A stretch of DNA of 64,000 nucleotides from CG2-30-58-95 sp964618215 (GTDB lineage Bacteria; Chloroflexota; Anaerolineae; Anaerolineales; Villigracilaceae), in contig CAZTZE010000005.1 in the NCBI GenBank assembly GCA_964618215.1, forward strand, positions 55,594 through 119,593, read 5' to 3'. Of the stretch, positions 32,224 through 40,966 are shown piece after piece. The position numbers and the translations under genes were made by a program. Every line of letters starts with the position of its first letter. Position 1 is the stretch's first letter. A model generated the notes under the pieces. It was not told the DNA's origin, made no database searches, and saw nothing but the letters and a program-made list of their open reading frames with translations.

Positions 32224-33915
32224 GTGACCCTGCAACCTGACCAGCGCCTTGCCTTTCTAAAGAGAATCCACCTCTTCCGCGGCCTGTCGGATGACGAGAT
32301 TGCCGAAGTGGCTGGCCTGCTAAAGGAGGAGATCTTTCCGCCGAAGAAAGTCATCCTGGAGGAGGGAAAAGCCGCGGACAAGTTCTACCTGATTTACAGC
32401 GGCAAGGTGGGCATGGCCCGGAAAGGGGAAAAAGGCCAAGAGTCATTGGCAATTTTTACCGCCGGGGATTACTTCGGAGAGATGGGAGCGGCGCTCCGGG
32501 GACCCCGATCCGCATCGGTCACCGCCCAGGAGACTACCCACCTCCTGGTTCTTTCCCGCCAGAATTTCGAAAACCTGCTAAAGAAGTACCCCCGGCTGAA
32601 AACCAATACGGAAATAGCCATAAGCAGTCGCCGGTTGAATCGCAGGCTGCATTTCAAGTGGATCCGCTCCGATGAAGTGGTCTACTTCGTGGCGCGCAAA
32701 CACCCGGCCTTTCTGTTGAGCGCATTGGTGCTGCCGGCCTTGCTCGCGCTGCTGGCACTATTTGTGGCCTTGATCCCTTTGCCAGCCGAAACGAAGCGTT
32801 ACGTGTTCCTGGGCAGCGGCGGCCTTTTGGCGTTGGCCGCGGCGTGGGGAATCTGGAGATGGCTGGATTGGAGCAACGATTATTACATCGTGACCAATCA
32901 GCGCATTGTCTGGCTGGAGAAGGTGATCGCTATTTACGATAGCCGCGTCGAATCGCCCCTGAGCGCGATCCGCTATGAGCGCGTCGAAACCGACCAGTTA
33001 GGTCGTATCCTGGATTACGGCAATGTGGTCGTCTACACAATTGTCGGGCGGATCGTCTTCGGGAGAGTGGGACACCCGAATGAGGCCGCGGCTCTGGTGG
33101 CAGAACACCGTGAACGGGCGCGAATTGCCTCTCGCCAGGTCGAGGAAGCCGCCATACGGGATACCATCAGTCAACGCCTGTTCCGCAAAGATGAACTGCC
33201 TGCCGAGCCTGAGAAACCGAAAATCCCCGACTCTCCCGCACCGCAGGAACCAAAGCAGTCGTTTGGCGAGCGAATATTTGGCGATTTCCTTAAACTTCGT
33301 TTTGAGGTAGAAGACACCATCACGTACCGCAAACACTGGTTTGTGTTGGCGGCGCAAACCTGGAAGCCGTTCCTGTTTTTATTGGCGTTGATCCTTTCAC
33401 CAGCCATCGGGCGCAAGTATTTGCCTGGTTTGCTCCCCGCAGGTCAGAACTTCTTCAACCTTATCTGGATCTCCATGTTGATCGGCACGCTGGTATGGTG
33501 GATATACCAGTTCCTTGACTGGCGCAATGACATCTTCCGGGTCACGCCGGACCAAATTCTGGATATTGATAAGACACCTCTAGGTCGGGAGACGCGCAAA
33601 TCCTCACCATTGGAGAACATCCTGAGCATTGAGTACCGGCGCATTGGCATCCTGGAGTTGTTATTTAACTATGGGACGGTTTATATCACGGTCGGGCCGG
33701 AGGTTGATATTGCCTTTGAGGATGTCCTCGACCCGGCTGGCGTCCAGCAGGATATTGACCGCCGCAGGCTGGCGAGCAATGCCAGGAAACAAGAAGCCGA
33801 GGCAAAGGCTGAACGCGAACGCCTGGCCAACTGGTTTGCAGCCTACCACGAAAGCGTGGCGGAAAGAAAACATCCTATGGGGGAAGGGTTAGCAGATTCA
33901 GACCAAAACGAGTAA
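32224..33915 (+). CDS. Membrane protein with cyclic-nucleotide-binding and two bPH2 domains
   Basis: 563 residues from GTG 32224. N-terminal cNMP-binding domain (about residues 10-125): FRGLSDDEIAEVAGLLKEE, FPPKKVILEEGKAADKFYLI, YFGEMGAALRGPRSASVTA. Then two tandem units, each with a TM pair and a bacterial PH (bPH2) domain: WSNDYYIVTNQRIVWLEKVI and WRNDIFRVTPDQILDIDKTP. A basic, Ala/Glu-rich helix ends the protein. It may sense cNMP or a phosphorylated lipid at the inner membrane. It is followed by def after ten bases, so it shares an operon with it. Confidence 0.88.
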   Translation: MTLQPDQRLAFLKRIHLFRGLSDDEIAEVAGLLKEEIFPPKKVILEEGKAADKFYLIYSGKVGMARKGEKGQESLAIFTAGDYFGEMGAALRGPRSASVTAQETTHLLVLSRQNFENLLKKYPRLKTNTEIAISSRRLNRRLHFKWIRSDEVVYFVARKHPAFLLSALVLPALLALLALFVALIPLPAETKRYVFLGSGGLLALAAAWGIWRWLDWSNDYYIVTNQRIVWLEKVIAIYDSRVESPLSAIRYERVETDQLGRILDYGNVVVYTIVGRIVFGRVGHPNEAAALVAEHRERARIASRQVEEAAIRDTISQRLFRKDELPAEPEKPKIPDSPAPQEPKQSFGERIFGDFLKLRFEVEDTITYRKHWFVLAAQTWKPFLFLLALILSPAIGRKYLPGLLPAGQNFFNLIWISMLIGTLVWWIYQFLDWRNDIFRVTPDQILDIDKTPLGRETRKSSPLENILSIEYRRIGILELLFNYGTVYITVGPEVDIAFEDVLDPAGVQQDIDRRRLASNARKQEAEAKAERERLANWFAAYHESVAERKHPMGEGLADSDQNE

Positions 33916-33925
33916 AATAGCCCCC

Positions 33926-34435
33926 ATGCCTGTACGCACAATTGTTACTTTACCCGACCCGGTCCTGCGGCGCAAGTCCAGGCCGGTAACTAAATTTGAT
34001 GCTCAGTTGCAGACCCTGATTGACGACATGATCGAGACCATGCGCGTGGCACCCGGCGTGGGACTGGCCGCGCCGCAAGTGGGCGTCTCCGATCGCGTCA
34101 TCGTGGTCGAATATGGCGACGATGAGGACGAGGACATCCCTAAGAAGCTGTATGTGTTGGTCAACCCGGAAATTAAGAGCTTCTCACAGGAGACCGAAGT
34201 GGGTGTGGAAGGCTGCCTTTCCGTCCCTGGCCTGCTGGGCGAGGTGGAGCGTTCGCTGGCGGTGACGGTCAAGGGTCTGAACCGGCATGGTCAGCCGGTC
34301 AAGATCAAAGCCCAAGACTGGCTGGCGCGCATCTTCCAGCATGAGATAGACCACTTGAATGGCGTCGTCTTTACCGACCGCGCCACGAAAGTCTGGAAGC
34401 CCGCCCCAGAGGAGGCGGTGGTGGATAACGTATAA
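33926..34435 (+). CDS. def: Peptide deformylase
   Basis: 169 residues. Three family motifs are intact: GVGLAAPQ, EGCLSVPG and the metal site QHEIDHLNG. It removes the N-formyl group from nascent proteins. A short acidic insertion (DDEDEDIPKK) lies after VEYG, between the first two motifs. It precedes recF by 31 bases on the same strand. Confidence 0.97.
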   Translation: MPVRTIVTLPDPVLRRKSRPVTKFDAQLQTLIDDMIETMRVAPGVGLAAPQVGVSDRVIVVEYGDDEDEDIPKKLYVLVNPEIKSFSQETEVGVEGCLSVPGLLGEVERSLAVTVKGLNRHGQPVKIKAQDWLARIFQHEIDHLNGVVFTDRATKVWKPAPEEAVVDNV

Positions 34436-34466
34436 CCTTCCAACGTGGAAACGTGCCAACGTTCTT

Positions 34467-35705
34467 ATGTACCTGACCCACCTCTCCCTGACCAATTTCC
34501 GTAATTTCGCCCGCCTGGATATGGATATCCCCCGGCGGGTTGTTTTGCTGGTCGGGAGCAACGCCCAGGGCAAGACCAGCTTCCTCGAAGCAGTCTATTT
34601 CCTGGCGGCGTTTACCTCCTTCCAAACCCATGTAGACCGGCAACTGGTCAACTTCATCGAAGCCAAAAACCCGCTGGCGGTGGGGCGGTTGGTAGCCGAG
34701 TACCGGCGCGGGCCAAGCGCGCACCGGCTCGAGGTCCGCCTGGTGCTCGAACCGGTCGGGGTGAACGGCCAGCGTCTCAGGAAAGAAATCCTGCTGAATG
34801 GTGTCAAACGTCCGCTGGCAAAAGTCATCGGGCATTTCAACGCGGTCATCTTTGTCCCCCAGATGACGCAGATCATCGAGGGTGGACCGGAGGAGCGCCG
34901 CCGTTACCTGAACCTGGCCCTGGCTCAGACGATCCCCTCTTACGCGCAGACCCTGAATGAGTATGCCCAGGCGCTGACCCAACGCAATGCCCTGCTCAAG
35001 ATGCTCAACGAGCGCGGCGGCGACCAGTCGCAACTGGCTTTCTGGGATGAAACCATCACTCGCAGCGGGGCGGCCATAATCCTGGCGCGCATTACTGCCG
35101 TGCAGGAGATCGAGAAACTGGCCGCGCGTGTGCATCACTCGCTGACCCGCCAACAAGAGGTCTTGCGCCTGAACTACCTGCCGGCCTACGACCCGCTGCC
35201 GCGCCCGGAAAGACAGATCGCCATGCCGCTCAACACACCGCTGGACAGGAGTATGTTGACGTTGGAAGAGATCCAGCAGGGTTTTCTCCAGCGGCTGCAG
35301 GAGGTGCGCAGCGAAGAGATCGCCCGCGGCGTGACGACACTCGGGCCGCACCGCGACGAGCTGCGTTTCCAGGCCAACGGCATTGACCTGAGTGATTACG
35401 GTTCGCGCGGCCAGGTGCGCACGGCGCTGCTGGCGCTCAAATTGGCCGAGATCGAGTGGATGAAAGCCAGGACCGGCCAGTGGCCGGTGCTGTTGCTCGA
35501 CGAGATGCTGGCTGAATTGGATACCCAGCGCCGCGCCGATTTGCTGGCCTATCTGGAGAACATCGAGCAGGCGCTGCTGACGACGACGGATTTGAAGTCC
35601 TTCTCGCCTGAATTTGTCGAGCAGGCCGAAAGGTGGGAAGTGGAATCCGGAACGGTAAGGGTTATGGGACGCGGACAGACGCGGAAGGACGCGGAAAAGG
35701 ATTAA
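34467..35705 (+). CDS. recF: DNA replication and repair protein RecF
   Basis: 412 residues. Walker A: LLVGSNAQGKTSFLEAVYF. SMC-like signature: LSDYGSRGQVRTALLALKLA. Walker B: WPVLLLDEMLAELD. It binds ssDNA gaps and helps load RecA. Unusually it is beside def and far from dnaA/dnaN/gyrB. The last 30 residues (WEVESGTVRVMGRGQTRKDA...) are low complexity and include a short GGACGCGGA-type repeat, so the C-terminus may be extended. Confidence 0.95.
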   Translation: MYLTHLSLTNFRNFARLDMDIPRRVVLLVGSNAQGKTSFLEAVYFLAAFTSFQTHVDRQLVNFIEAKNPLAVGRLVAEYRRGPSAHRLEVRLVLEPVGVNGQRLRKEILLNGVKRPLAKVIGHFNAVIFVPQMTQIIEGGPEERRRYLNLALAQTIPSYAQTLNEYAQALTQRNALLKMLNERGGDQSQLAFWDETITRSGAAIILARITAVQEIEKLAARVHHSLTRQQEVLRLNYLPAYDPLPRPERQIAMPLNTPLDRSMLTLEEIQQGFLQRLQEVRSEEIARGVTTLGPHRDELRFQANGIDLSDYGSRGQVRTALLALKLAEIEWMKARTGQWPVLLLDEMLAELDTQRRADLLAYLENIEQALLTTTDLKSFSPEFVEQAERWEVESGTVRVMGRGQTRKDAEKD

Positions 35706-35753
35706 TTTGTCCGCGCCCCTCCGCGCTCGCCTGTTGTCCAATTTCGAGGAGGA

Positions 35754-36122
35754 ATGAGCATGCACGTCAAAAGCGCGAACGATGTCCAAGCGCAAGTCGT
35801 CAAGGCCGGAGACAAAACAACCATCCAGGTGCTCATCTCTTCGCAGGAAGGGCCGAACTTCGCCATGCGGCGTTTCGTCATCCAGCCCGGCGGTGGGATG
35901 CCGGAGCATACCAATACGGTCGAGCACGAACAGTATGTATTGCGCGGCCGCGCCAACATCGGCATTGGCGGCGAGGAATACGCGGTCAAGGCCAGGGATG
36001 TGGTTTTCATCCCGGAGGGCGTGCCGCACTGGTATCAGAATGTTGGCGAGGAGGATTTTGAGTTTCTGTGTATGATCCCCAACAAGCCGGATGAGATCAA
36101 GATTATTGGGAAGGGATGCTAA
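35754..36122 (+). CDS. Single-domain cupin protein
   Basis: 122 residues. The cupin metal motif appears as PGGGMPEHTNTVEHEQYVLR (the His pair and Glu of cupin box 1 with an added Glu/His) and box 2 as VFIPEGVPHWYQNVG. AGGAGGA precedes the start. Single-domain cupins bind a divalent metal and may act as isomerases, dioxygenases or sugar-binding sensors; the exact activity is unknown. Confidence 0.88.
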   Translation: MSMHVKSANDVQAQVVKAGDKTTIQVLISSQEGPNFAMRRFVIQPGGGMPEHTNTVEHEQYVLRGRANIGIGGEEYAVKARDVVFIPEGVPHWYQNVGEEDFEFLCMIPNKPDEIKIIGKGC

Positions 36123-36189
36123 AGGGAAAATCGAATCCGGCAGGAAAACTGATTCGAATCAACCGCCCGCAAAAATAACGGCGATACTC

Positions 36190-36285
36190 AAACCTGACAG
36201 GTCTCCGCGAATCCATCCCCGACTCACGCCTTTGTCCACGCGAGCGTCTTGATTAACAACGGCGCACCTGAGACCTGTCAGGTTT
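36190..36285. repeat. Perfect 16-bp inverted repeat pair (AAACCTGACAGGTCTC)
   Basis: AAACCTGACAGGTCTC at 36190-36205 and its complement at 36270-36285 enclose 64 bases. A related hairpin is at 37079-37108 (GACCTGACAGGTTT against AAACCTGCCAGGTC), on the other side of rsmG. The unit ACCTGACAGGT is itself palindromic. It is probably an extragenic palindrome family. Confidence 0.65.
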
Positions 36286-36346
36286 AATTGATTAAATTTT
36301 TTCTTTGCGCACTTCGCGCCCTTTGCGGTTTAATAACTTGATCTTG

Positions 36347-37057
36347 CTACAACGGCTTCTTCGCCGGGATGCCTGGCTTGCGTGGATACTGCCCGGGCGT
36401 CGCGGCGACTTTATCAATCACCACCAGATAACGTTCCTCCGCTACACCCGGCAGCGTGACGGGGATCAACTGCCGCATCTGCCCGCCAAGCATCTTCAGC
36501 GCTGGTTCCGATCTATGCACTTCCGCCGGGCCGCTTGCCCCCTTTTGGGCCAGCATGTGACCACCGACCTGCAGCAGGGGGAGGAGATACTCGGCCAGCA
36601 CCGGCAAGTCCGCCACCGCCCGCGCCACGGCCCAATCGTATTGCTGGCGGTGCGCGGCCATTTGCCCAACCTCCTCGGCTCGCGCCGCAAGCACTTCCAC
36701 GCCCTCCATTTTCATCCCCTCCGCAATGTGGCGGCAGAACTTGGCCTTCTTACCGACCGATTCAACCAACGTCAGGCGCATGGCAGGATACAGGATTTTC
36801 AACGCCAGGCCGGGGAATCCCGCGCCGCTGCCGACGTCAATCAGCGTCCGGGGCGGGATGCCCTTCCAGGCCAGCACGCAGGAGAAAGAGTCCAGGAAGT
36901 GTTTGGTGCGGATGCCCTCTGCGTCACGGATGGCGGTCAGGTTGAATTTCTGGTTCCAGGCCAATAGTTCGCGCTCGTAATTAATTAATGCCACAACCTG
37001 CCGCCCGGTCAGATGGATGCCGAAAAGATTTAGCGCCTCGCGGATCAGTTTTTCCAT
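36347..37057 (-). CDS. rsmG: 16S rRNA (guanine(527)-N7)-methyltransferase
   Basis: 236 residues. RsmG features: NLTAIRDAEGIRTKHFLDSF, SAM motif LIDVGSGAGFPGLALKIL, VESVGKKAKFCRH and ARAVADLPVLAEYLLPLL. It methylates G527 in 16S rRNA; loss causes low-level streptomycin resistance in other species. It is not next to mnmG or parAB as in many genomes. The C-terminus ends in a basic tail (PRKPGIPAKKPL). Confidence 0.95.
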   Translation of the reverse strand: MEKLIREALNLFGIHLTGRQVVALINYERELLAWNQKFNLTAIRDAEGIRTKHFLDSFSCVLAWKGIPPRTLIDVGSGAGFPGLALKILYPAMRLTLVESVGKKAKFCRHIAEGMKMEGVEVLAARAEEVGQMAAHRQQYDWAVARAVADLPVLAEYLLPLLQVGGHMLAQKGASGPAEVHRSEPALKMLGGQMRQLIPVTLPGVAEERYLVVIDKVAATPGQYPRKPGIPAKKPL

Positions 37058-37078
37058 TGCTGTAATTATAAGTCAAAA

Positions 37079-37108
37079 GACCTGACAGGTTTGGAAACCT
37101 GCCAGGTC
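37079..37108. repeat. CCTGACAGG-type hairpin upstream of rsmG
   Basis: GACCTGACAGGTTT and AAACCTGCCAGGTC form a 14-bp stem with one mismatch around GG. It is related to the 36190-36285 pair. It lies between rsmG and the DUF4349 gene. Confidence 0.6.
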
Positions 37109-37135
37109 TACTGGTTACTGAAAACTGATCACTGT

Positions 37136-38068
37136 TTACTGCTTACTGGCCTGCGCGGCTTTTCTCGCCCTGTTCTTGCGCACCACACCGCGGATGCCCA
37201 GGAAGACAAGGAAGAACGGCAGCAGGACAAGAACCAGCATGGGCAGGATGAAGATGACCAACCAGATCAGGAAGTTCACAAATCCCTGGAAGAAGTTGAT
37301 CAACGACTGGACGGCATCCCGCGCCACGCCCTGCGGCTTCCAACCACCGATCTCGATCGGCTTGATGGTCGCTTCGGCGATGAGCGTCACGCTGATCGCC
37401 GAGAGGGCCGCAGCCTGCTCGTAGTATTTGATCTGGCCCTTTAGCACTTCGATATCGCTCTGGACGACGCTCAATTGATAGAAAACGTTGAGCACATCCT
37501 CGGTTTTCTCGGCTTTTTCCATGATCTGGAGCAGCTTCTGCTCGGCGGCCTGCTTGGCCTTCAAGCGCGATTGCAGATCCACGTATTGATCGGTGACATC
37601 CTGGCCGGAGCGATTCTCATTGCGGACTTCGACCGCGTTGGCTTTGATCTGGCTCAACGCCGCATCCAGTTTATCGGCCGGGACGCGGATCGTGATGGCG
37701 CCTTCGGGCGCTGTTCCGCCACCCTGGAGGTAGGTCTGGTACAGGTTCGAAGAGACCACAAACCCGCCCATCCCCTTGGCCATTTCGGCGATGGCGGTCA
37801 TCTTGGCGCGTGGATCGGCGACCACGATGCTCAGGTCGGCGTTCTGGATTACCAGCCGCTCTTGAAGCGCCGCGCTGCTGGTTTCTGCCGTATACGCGTC
37901 GGACGCGCTGACGCCAGGCGCCATTTCCCTGGGCGCTTCAGCCTGCGGCGCGACGCCGACAGATTTCGAATTGATGAAATCTGCGGAAGGCGTGGGGGCA
38001 GCTTTTACACCGCAGGCAGACAGCAAAGCGGCTATGATTACGATCGAAAGAACGATTCGTTTGGACAT
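37136..38068 (-). CDS. DUF4349-domain lipoprotein
   Basis: 310 residues. N-terminal signal MSKRIVLSIVIIAALLSACG with a lipobox (LLSAC) shows it is anchored as a lipoprotein. The DUF4349 body: ADLSIVVADPRAKMTAIAEM, AKGMGGFVVSSNLYQTY, TIRVPADKLDAALSQIK, NENRSGQDVTDQYVDLQSRL, then a coiled coil (about residues 160-215). A C-terminal TM helix (FLIWLVIFILPMLVLVLLPF) is followed by a basic tail. Function unknown; family members are envelope proteins. Confidence 0.9.
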   Translation of the reverse strand: MSKRIVLSIVIIAALLSACGVKAAPTPSADFINSKSVGVAPQAEAPREMAPGVSASDAYTAETSSAALQERLVIQNADLSIVVADPRAKMTAIAEMAKGMGGFVVSSNLYQTYLQGGGTAPEGAITIRVPADKLDAALSQIKANAVEVRNENRSGQDVTDQYVDLQSRLKAKQAAEQKLLQIMEKAEKTEDVLNVFYQLSVVQSDIEVLKGQIKYYEQAAALSAISVTLIAEATIKPIEIGGWKPQGVARDAVQSLINFFQGFVNFLIWLVIFILPMLVLVLLPFFLVFLGIRGVVRKNRARKAAQASKQ

Positions 38069-38142
38069 GGCTTCTCCTCCTGGGAAGAATTTTGGATGGG
38101 ATTTGCTCTACAGACGTCCCATGCTTGGAAATAGTTCCTTTG

Positions 38143-38775
38143 TCAATCAAAATCTGTCGGCCATTCGGGGTGGCGGTAATGTTCGAACATGCGGGTGATC
38201 TGGTGCGCGGTCACCCGCGCCAGGGATAACTCAGGGATTTCGCCCTCCCGGAAGAAAGCCGCTCCGCTGGTTTCGATGCTCTCGGCCGGTGCGCCGCCGG
38301 TAATCTCGCAGCGGAAGAATAATTTATACGCACTAAAAGGATGATGTGGCAAGTGACCCTGTTTCGCGCGGTCGTAGACGGCCAGCAGTTTGACGGCGCG
38401 CGTCTCGAAACCGGCCTCCTCCTGGATCTCACGTACCACGGCTGTGCTGGGGTATTCATTGACGTCAGCCCAGCCGCCCGGCAAAGTCCATTTGTGATCG
38501 GAAAGTTCTTTGACCAGCAGGATGGTGCCATCACGGAAGACGACCCCACGCGTATCCACTTTGGGAGTCATATATCCCACGTTGTCCTTGAACAGATCCA
38601 GGATCATCTCCAGGTCAGCGCCCGAACCGGCTGCCATCATCTCCGCGGCGACCTGCCGCACAGCTTCATAGCGCTCGATCTCGAAGGGATTCTGGCTGAA
38701 AGTCAGGCCGTTCTGGGCGAGGGCTTGCAAGCGTTTGGCCCACCCCAGCCAGCGAGGTTCCTGGTCAGTGGTCAT
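38143..38775 (-). CDS. NUDIX hydrolase with N-terminal NUDIX_N domain
   Basis: 210 residues. The Nudix box reads GGWADVNEYPSTAVVREIQE with EAGF directly after, matching Gx5Ex7REUxEExGU. The N-terminal 65 residues (LGWAKRLQALAQNGLTF and EIERYEAVRQVAAEMMA) are the helical NUDIX_N extension. It should cleave a nucleoside-diphosphate-linked compound such as ADP-ribose or a capped nucleotide. Start chosen at ATG 38775, because an upstream extension is a shadow of the neighbouring gene. Confidence 0.92.
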   Translation of the reverse strand: MTTDQEPRWLGWAKRLQALAQNGLTFSQNPFEIERYEAVRQVAAEMMAAGSGADLEMILDLFKDNVGYMTPKVDTRGVVFRDGTILLVKELSDHKWTLPGGWADVNEYPSTAVVREIQEEAGFETRAVKLLAVYDRAKQGHLPHHPFSAYKLFFRCEITGGAPAESIETSGAAFFREGEIPELSLARVTAHQITRMFEHYRHPEWPTDFD

Positions 38776-38786
38776 CCATGATCTCT

Positions 38787-39518
38787 CTACCACCCACCCG
38801 CCAGACGTTCGGCGTGACGGGGCGGCAGGTCGGCTGCCAGGATGCGCTTCTGCACTGCCGGGATGTCGTATTCCACCCGGCGCGGTTCCCAGACCTGCCT
38901 CTCGGGGTAGAACAACGCGTATGCCGCCCGAGGGTCGCGATCGCGCGGCTGCCCGACCGAGCCTGGGTTCAGGATGGCGCGAGCGGTCAGTTCGTAGCAC
39001 TCGCCCACCGGCGGAAGGATGATCTCCATGTTGTCTTCCTCCGCGCAGTGCTGGAAAACGACCTGCATGTGCGAATGTCCCACGAAGCACCAGGGAGTCG
39101 AGAAAAAGCCCAGGTTGAGGCGGGCGGTCAAGGTGTTCATCACGTACTCCCAGATTGGGTCGCGTGGGCTGCCATGCGCCAGTGAGACATCCCCGCGCCT
39201 GACCACCTCGCCCGGCAAGCCAGTCAAGAAGGCCAAATTTTCTTTGCTCAGAGCTTTTCTATGCCAGAGCAGCGACCGGTGCGCGTCGTCGTTAAAGGCC
39301 GCCAGCGCCAGGTTGCCGTTGGCGGCTGTGTCGTGGTTGCCGATCAGGCAGGTCAGATTGGCCAGGCTGCGGATGCGTTGGACACATTCGTTTGGGTCCG
39401 GGCCATACCCGACGATATCACCCAGACACCAGGCTTCGTCCACCTCTCCGGCATCCGCCAGCACCGCCTCCAACGCCGTCAGGTTGGCGTGAACGTCCGA
39501 GATGACCAGTATTCGCAT
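38787..39518 (-). CDS. YfcE/MJ0936-type metallophosphoesterase
   Basis: 243 residues. All metal motifs are complete: ISDVHANLTALEAVL (DxH), WCLGDIVGYGPDPNEC (GD), CLIGNHDTAAN (GNHD), LAHGSPRDPIW and FVGHSHMQVVF (GHxH). It fits the phosphodiesterase subgroup that acts on bis(p-nitrophenyl) phosphate in vitro; natural substrate unknown. It begins two bases after the coaBC stop and ends 11 bases before the NUDIX start, so coaBC, this gene and NUDIX are in one operon. Confidence 0.92.
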   Translation of the reverse strand: MRILVISDVHANLTALEAVLADAGEVDEAWCLGDIVGYGPDPNECVQRIRSLANLTCLIGNHDTAANGNLALAAFNDDAHRSLLWHRKALSKENLAFLTGLPGEVVRRGDVSLAHGSPRDPIWEYVMNTLTARLNLGFFSTPWCFVGHSHMQVVFQHCAEEDNMEIILPPVGECYELTARAILNPGSVGQPRDRDPRAAYALFYPERQVWEPRRVEYDIPAVQKRILAADLPPRHAERLAGGW

Positions 39519-39520
39519 CG

Positions 39521-40744
39521 TTATTTCGCCTCCAGCATGGCTGCAACGCATTCGATGATCGCTTCGGCTACTTCGGCTTTGCTCATCAGCGGCAGGGATT
39601 CTTCCTTGCCGTCTGCAAATAACAGGGTGACGCGATTGGTATCCACCCCGAAACCCGAATCGGGCGCGCTTATGTCGTTCGCGACGATCAGATCGAGTTT
39701 TTTGGATGAGAGTTTTGCAGACGCATTCTCCAGCAGATCGCGACTCTCAGCCGCGAATCCTACCACCACGCGTGGCCGTTTCTCCCCGCACCCGAGGCCG
39801 GCTACCGTTTCGAGGACATCCGGCGCGGCCTCCAGCTCGACCTGCGGAATCCCGTCCCGCTTCTTGAACTTGTCTGCGGCGACCTTTTTCGGGCGGAAGT
39901 CGGCCACTGCAGCCGCCATGAGCAGCGCGTCTACTCGGCGCGTAGATACAGACAGTACAGCCTCCAGCATCTCCGCGGCTGTACGCACCTCGATCAGGCA
40001 CGCCCCAACCGGTGCGCTCAAGGAGGTCGGGGCTGTGATGAGCGTCACCTCTGCACCCGCGTCAATTGCAGCCTGGGCCAGGGCATAGCCCTGCTTGCCG
40101 GATGAACGATTGGTGATCATGCGCACCGGGTCAATCGCCTCCTGCGTCCCGCCCGCGGTGACGACCACCTGCTTGCCAGCCAGTTTGCCGTTCCTGCCTA
40201 AGACCAGCCTTATGTGGCCGAGCAGTTCAGCCGGTTCGAGCATGCGTCCCTTGCCGGTCAAACCGGAGGCCATGCGCCCCTCGCCGGGTCCGGCAAAGTG
40301 CACGCCGCGTTCGCTCAAGATGCGGACATTTTCCTGTGTGGCGGGATGGGCAAACATGCCCACGTCCATGGCCAGGGCAAGCAGGATCGGGCAACGGGCG
40401 GCCAGCGCCGTGATGGTCAGCAGGTTATCCGCGCTGCCGTGCGCCAGACTGGCGAGGGTATTGGCCGTGCAGGGAGCGATGACCAGCAGGTCGGCGCTGT
40501 GCCCCAATCCCACGTGCAGGACGTGCGCCTCACCGCCCCACAATTCGGCGTCGGTGAAGGCCCTGCGTCCGGTTACGGATTGGTAGGTGAGCGGCGCGAC
40601 GAATCTCTCCGCCGCGGGGGTGAGGATCACATCCACTTGTGCGCCTTCCTGCGTGAGCCTGGAGGCCAGCTCCGCGGTCTTATAGGCCGCAATGGAGCCG
40701 GTGACGCCCAGAAGGATGTGCTTGGAGGTGAAGATGGAAGACAT
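39521..40744 (-). CDS. coaBC: Bifunctional phosphopantothenoylcysteine decarboxylase / phosphopantothenate-cysteine ligase
   Basis: 407 residues. CoaC half: VTGSIAAYKTAELASRLTQE, LSHxSLG-type segment as VLHVGLGHSADLLVIAPCTA, APAM-type loop ILLALAMDVGMFAHPATQ. CoaB half: VVTAGGTQEAIDPVRMITNR, SSGKQGYALAQAAI, LLMAAAVADFRPKKVA and DLIVANDISAPDSGFG. It performs the second and third steps of CoA synthesis from 4'-phosphopantothenate. Length is normal. No coaX or coaD is nearby. Confidence 0.95.
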   Translation of the reverse strand: MSSIFTSKHILLGVTGSIAAYKTAELASRLTQEGAQVDVILTPAAERFVAPLTYQSVTGRRAFTDAELWGGEAHVLHVGLGHSADLLVIAPCTANTLASLAHGSADNLLTITALAARCPILLALAMDVGMFAHPATQENVRILSERGVHFAGPGEGRMASGLTGKGRMLEPAELLGHIRLVLGRNGKLAGKQVVVTAGGTQEAIDPVRMITNRSSGKQGYALAQAAIDAGAEVTLITAPTSLSAPVGACLIEVRTAAEMLEAVLSVSTRRVDALLMAAAVADFRPKKVAADKFKKRDGIPQVELEAAPDVLETVAGLGCGEKRPRVVVGFAAESRDLLENASAKLSSKKLDLIVANDISAPDSGFGVDTNRVTLLFADGKEESLPLMSKAEVAEAIIECVAAMLEAK

Positions 40745-40800
40745 ACGGGTTGATTATATCAGGTGCGGTTATCGCTTACCGCGGGCCGCGCCCTGTATTT

Positions 40801-40935
40801 TTACCGGGCAATCCGGTTAACCCCTTCCCGCACCGCGTAAAGAGCGGCCTGGGTGCGATTCGCCAGATGAAACTTCTGCAAAATGCTGCTCACTTTTTTG
40901 GCGACCGTTCGTTCGTGAACGTGAAGCTGCGGGGC
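40801..40935 (-). pseudogene. C-terminal HTH fragment of a NarL-type regulator
   Basis: Reads LHVHERTVAKKVSSILQKFH, LANRTQAALYAVREGVNRIA and a stop. It is almost the same as residues 178-215 of the intact regulator at 45191-45853 (ELHVHERTVAKKVSSILGKL). The receiver part of the same dead gene is at 42435-42620. The middle of the gene is missing and the space is filled by the 406-aa gene and a MITE-like element. Confidence 0.78.
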
Positions 40936-40966
40936 GGGAGGCTTTGAGGCAGGGAAAATTTGCTGA

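Noticed and set aside
34371..36029. 552-codon minus-strand frame
   Set aside because: Opposite recF and the cupin gene, both with clear motifs. The translation is His/Gln/Arg-rich and has no domain.
38776..39090. N-terminal extension of the NUDIX gene
   Set aside because: The extra 105 codons are antisense-frame shadow of the phosphoesterase gene on the same strand; the NUDIX_N domain begins at ATG 38775.
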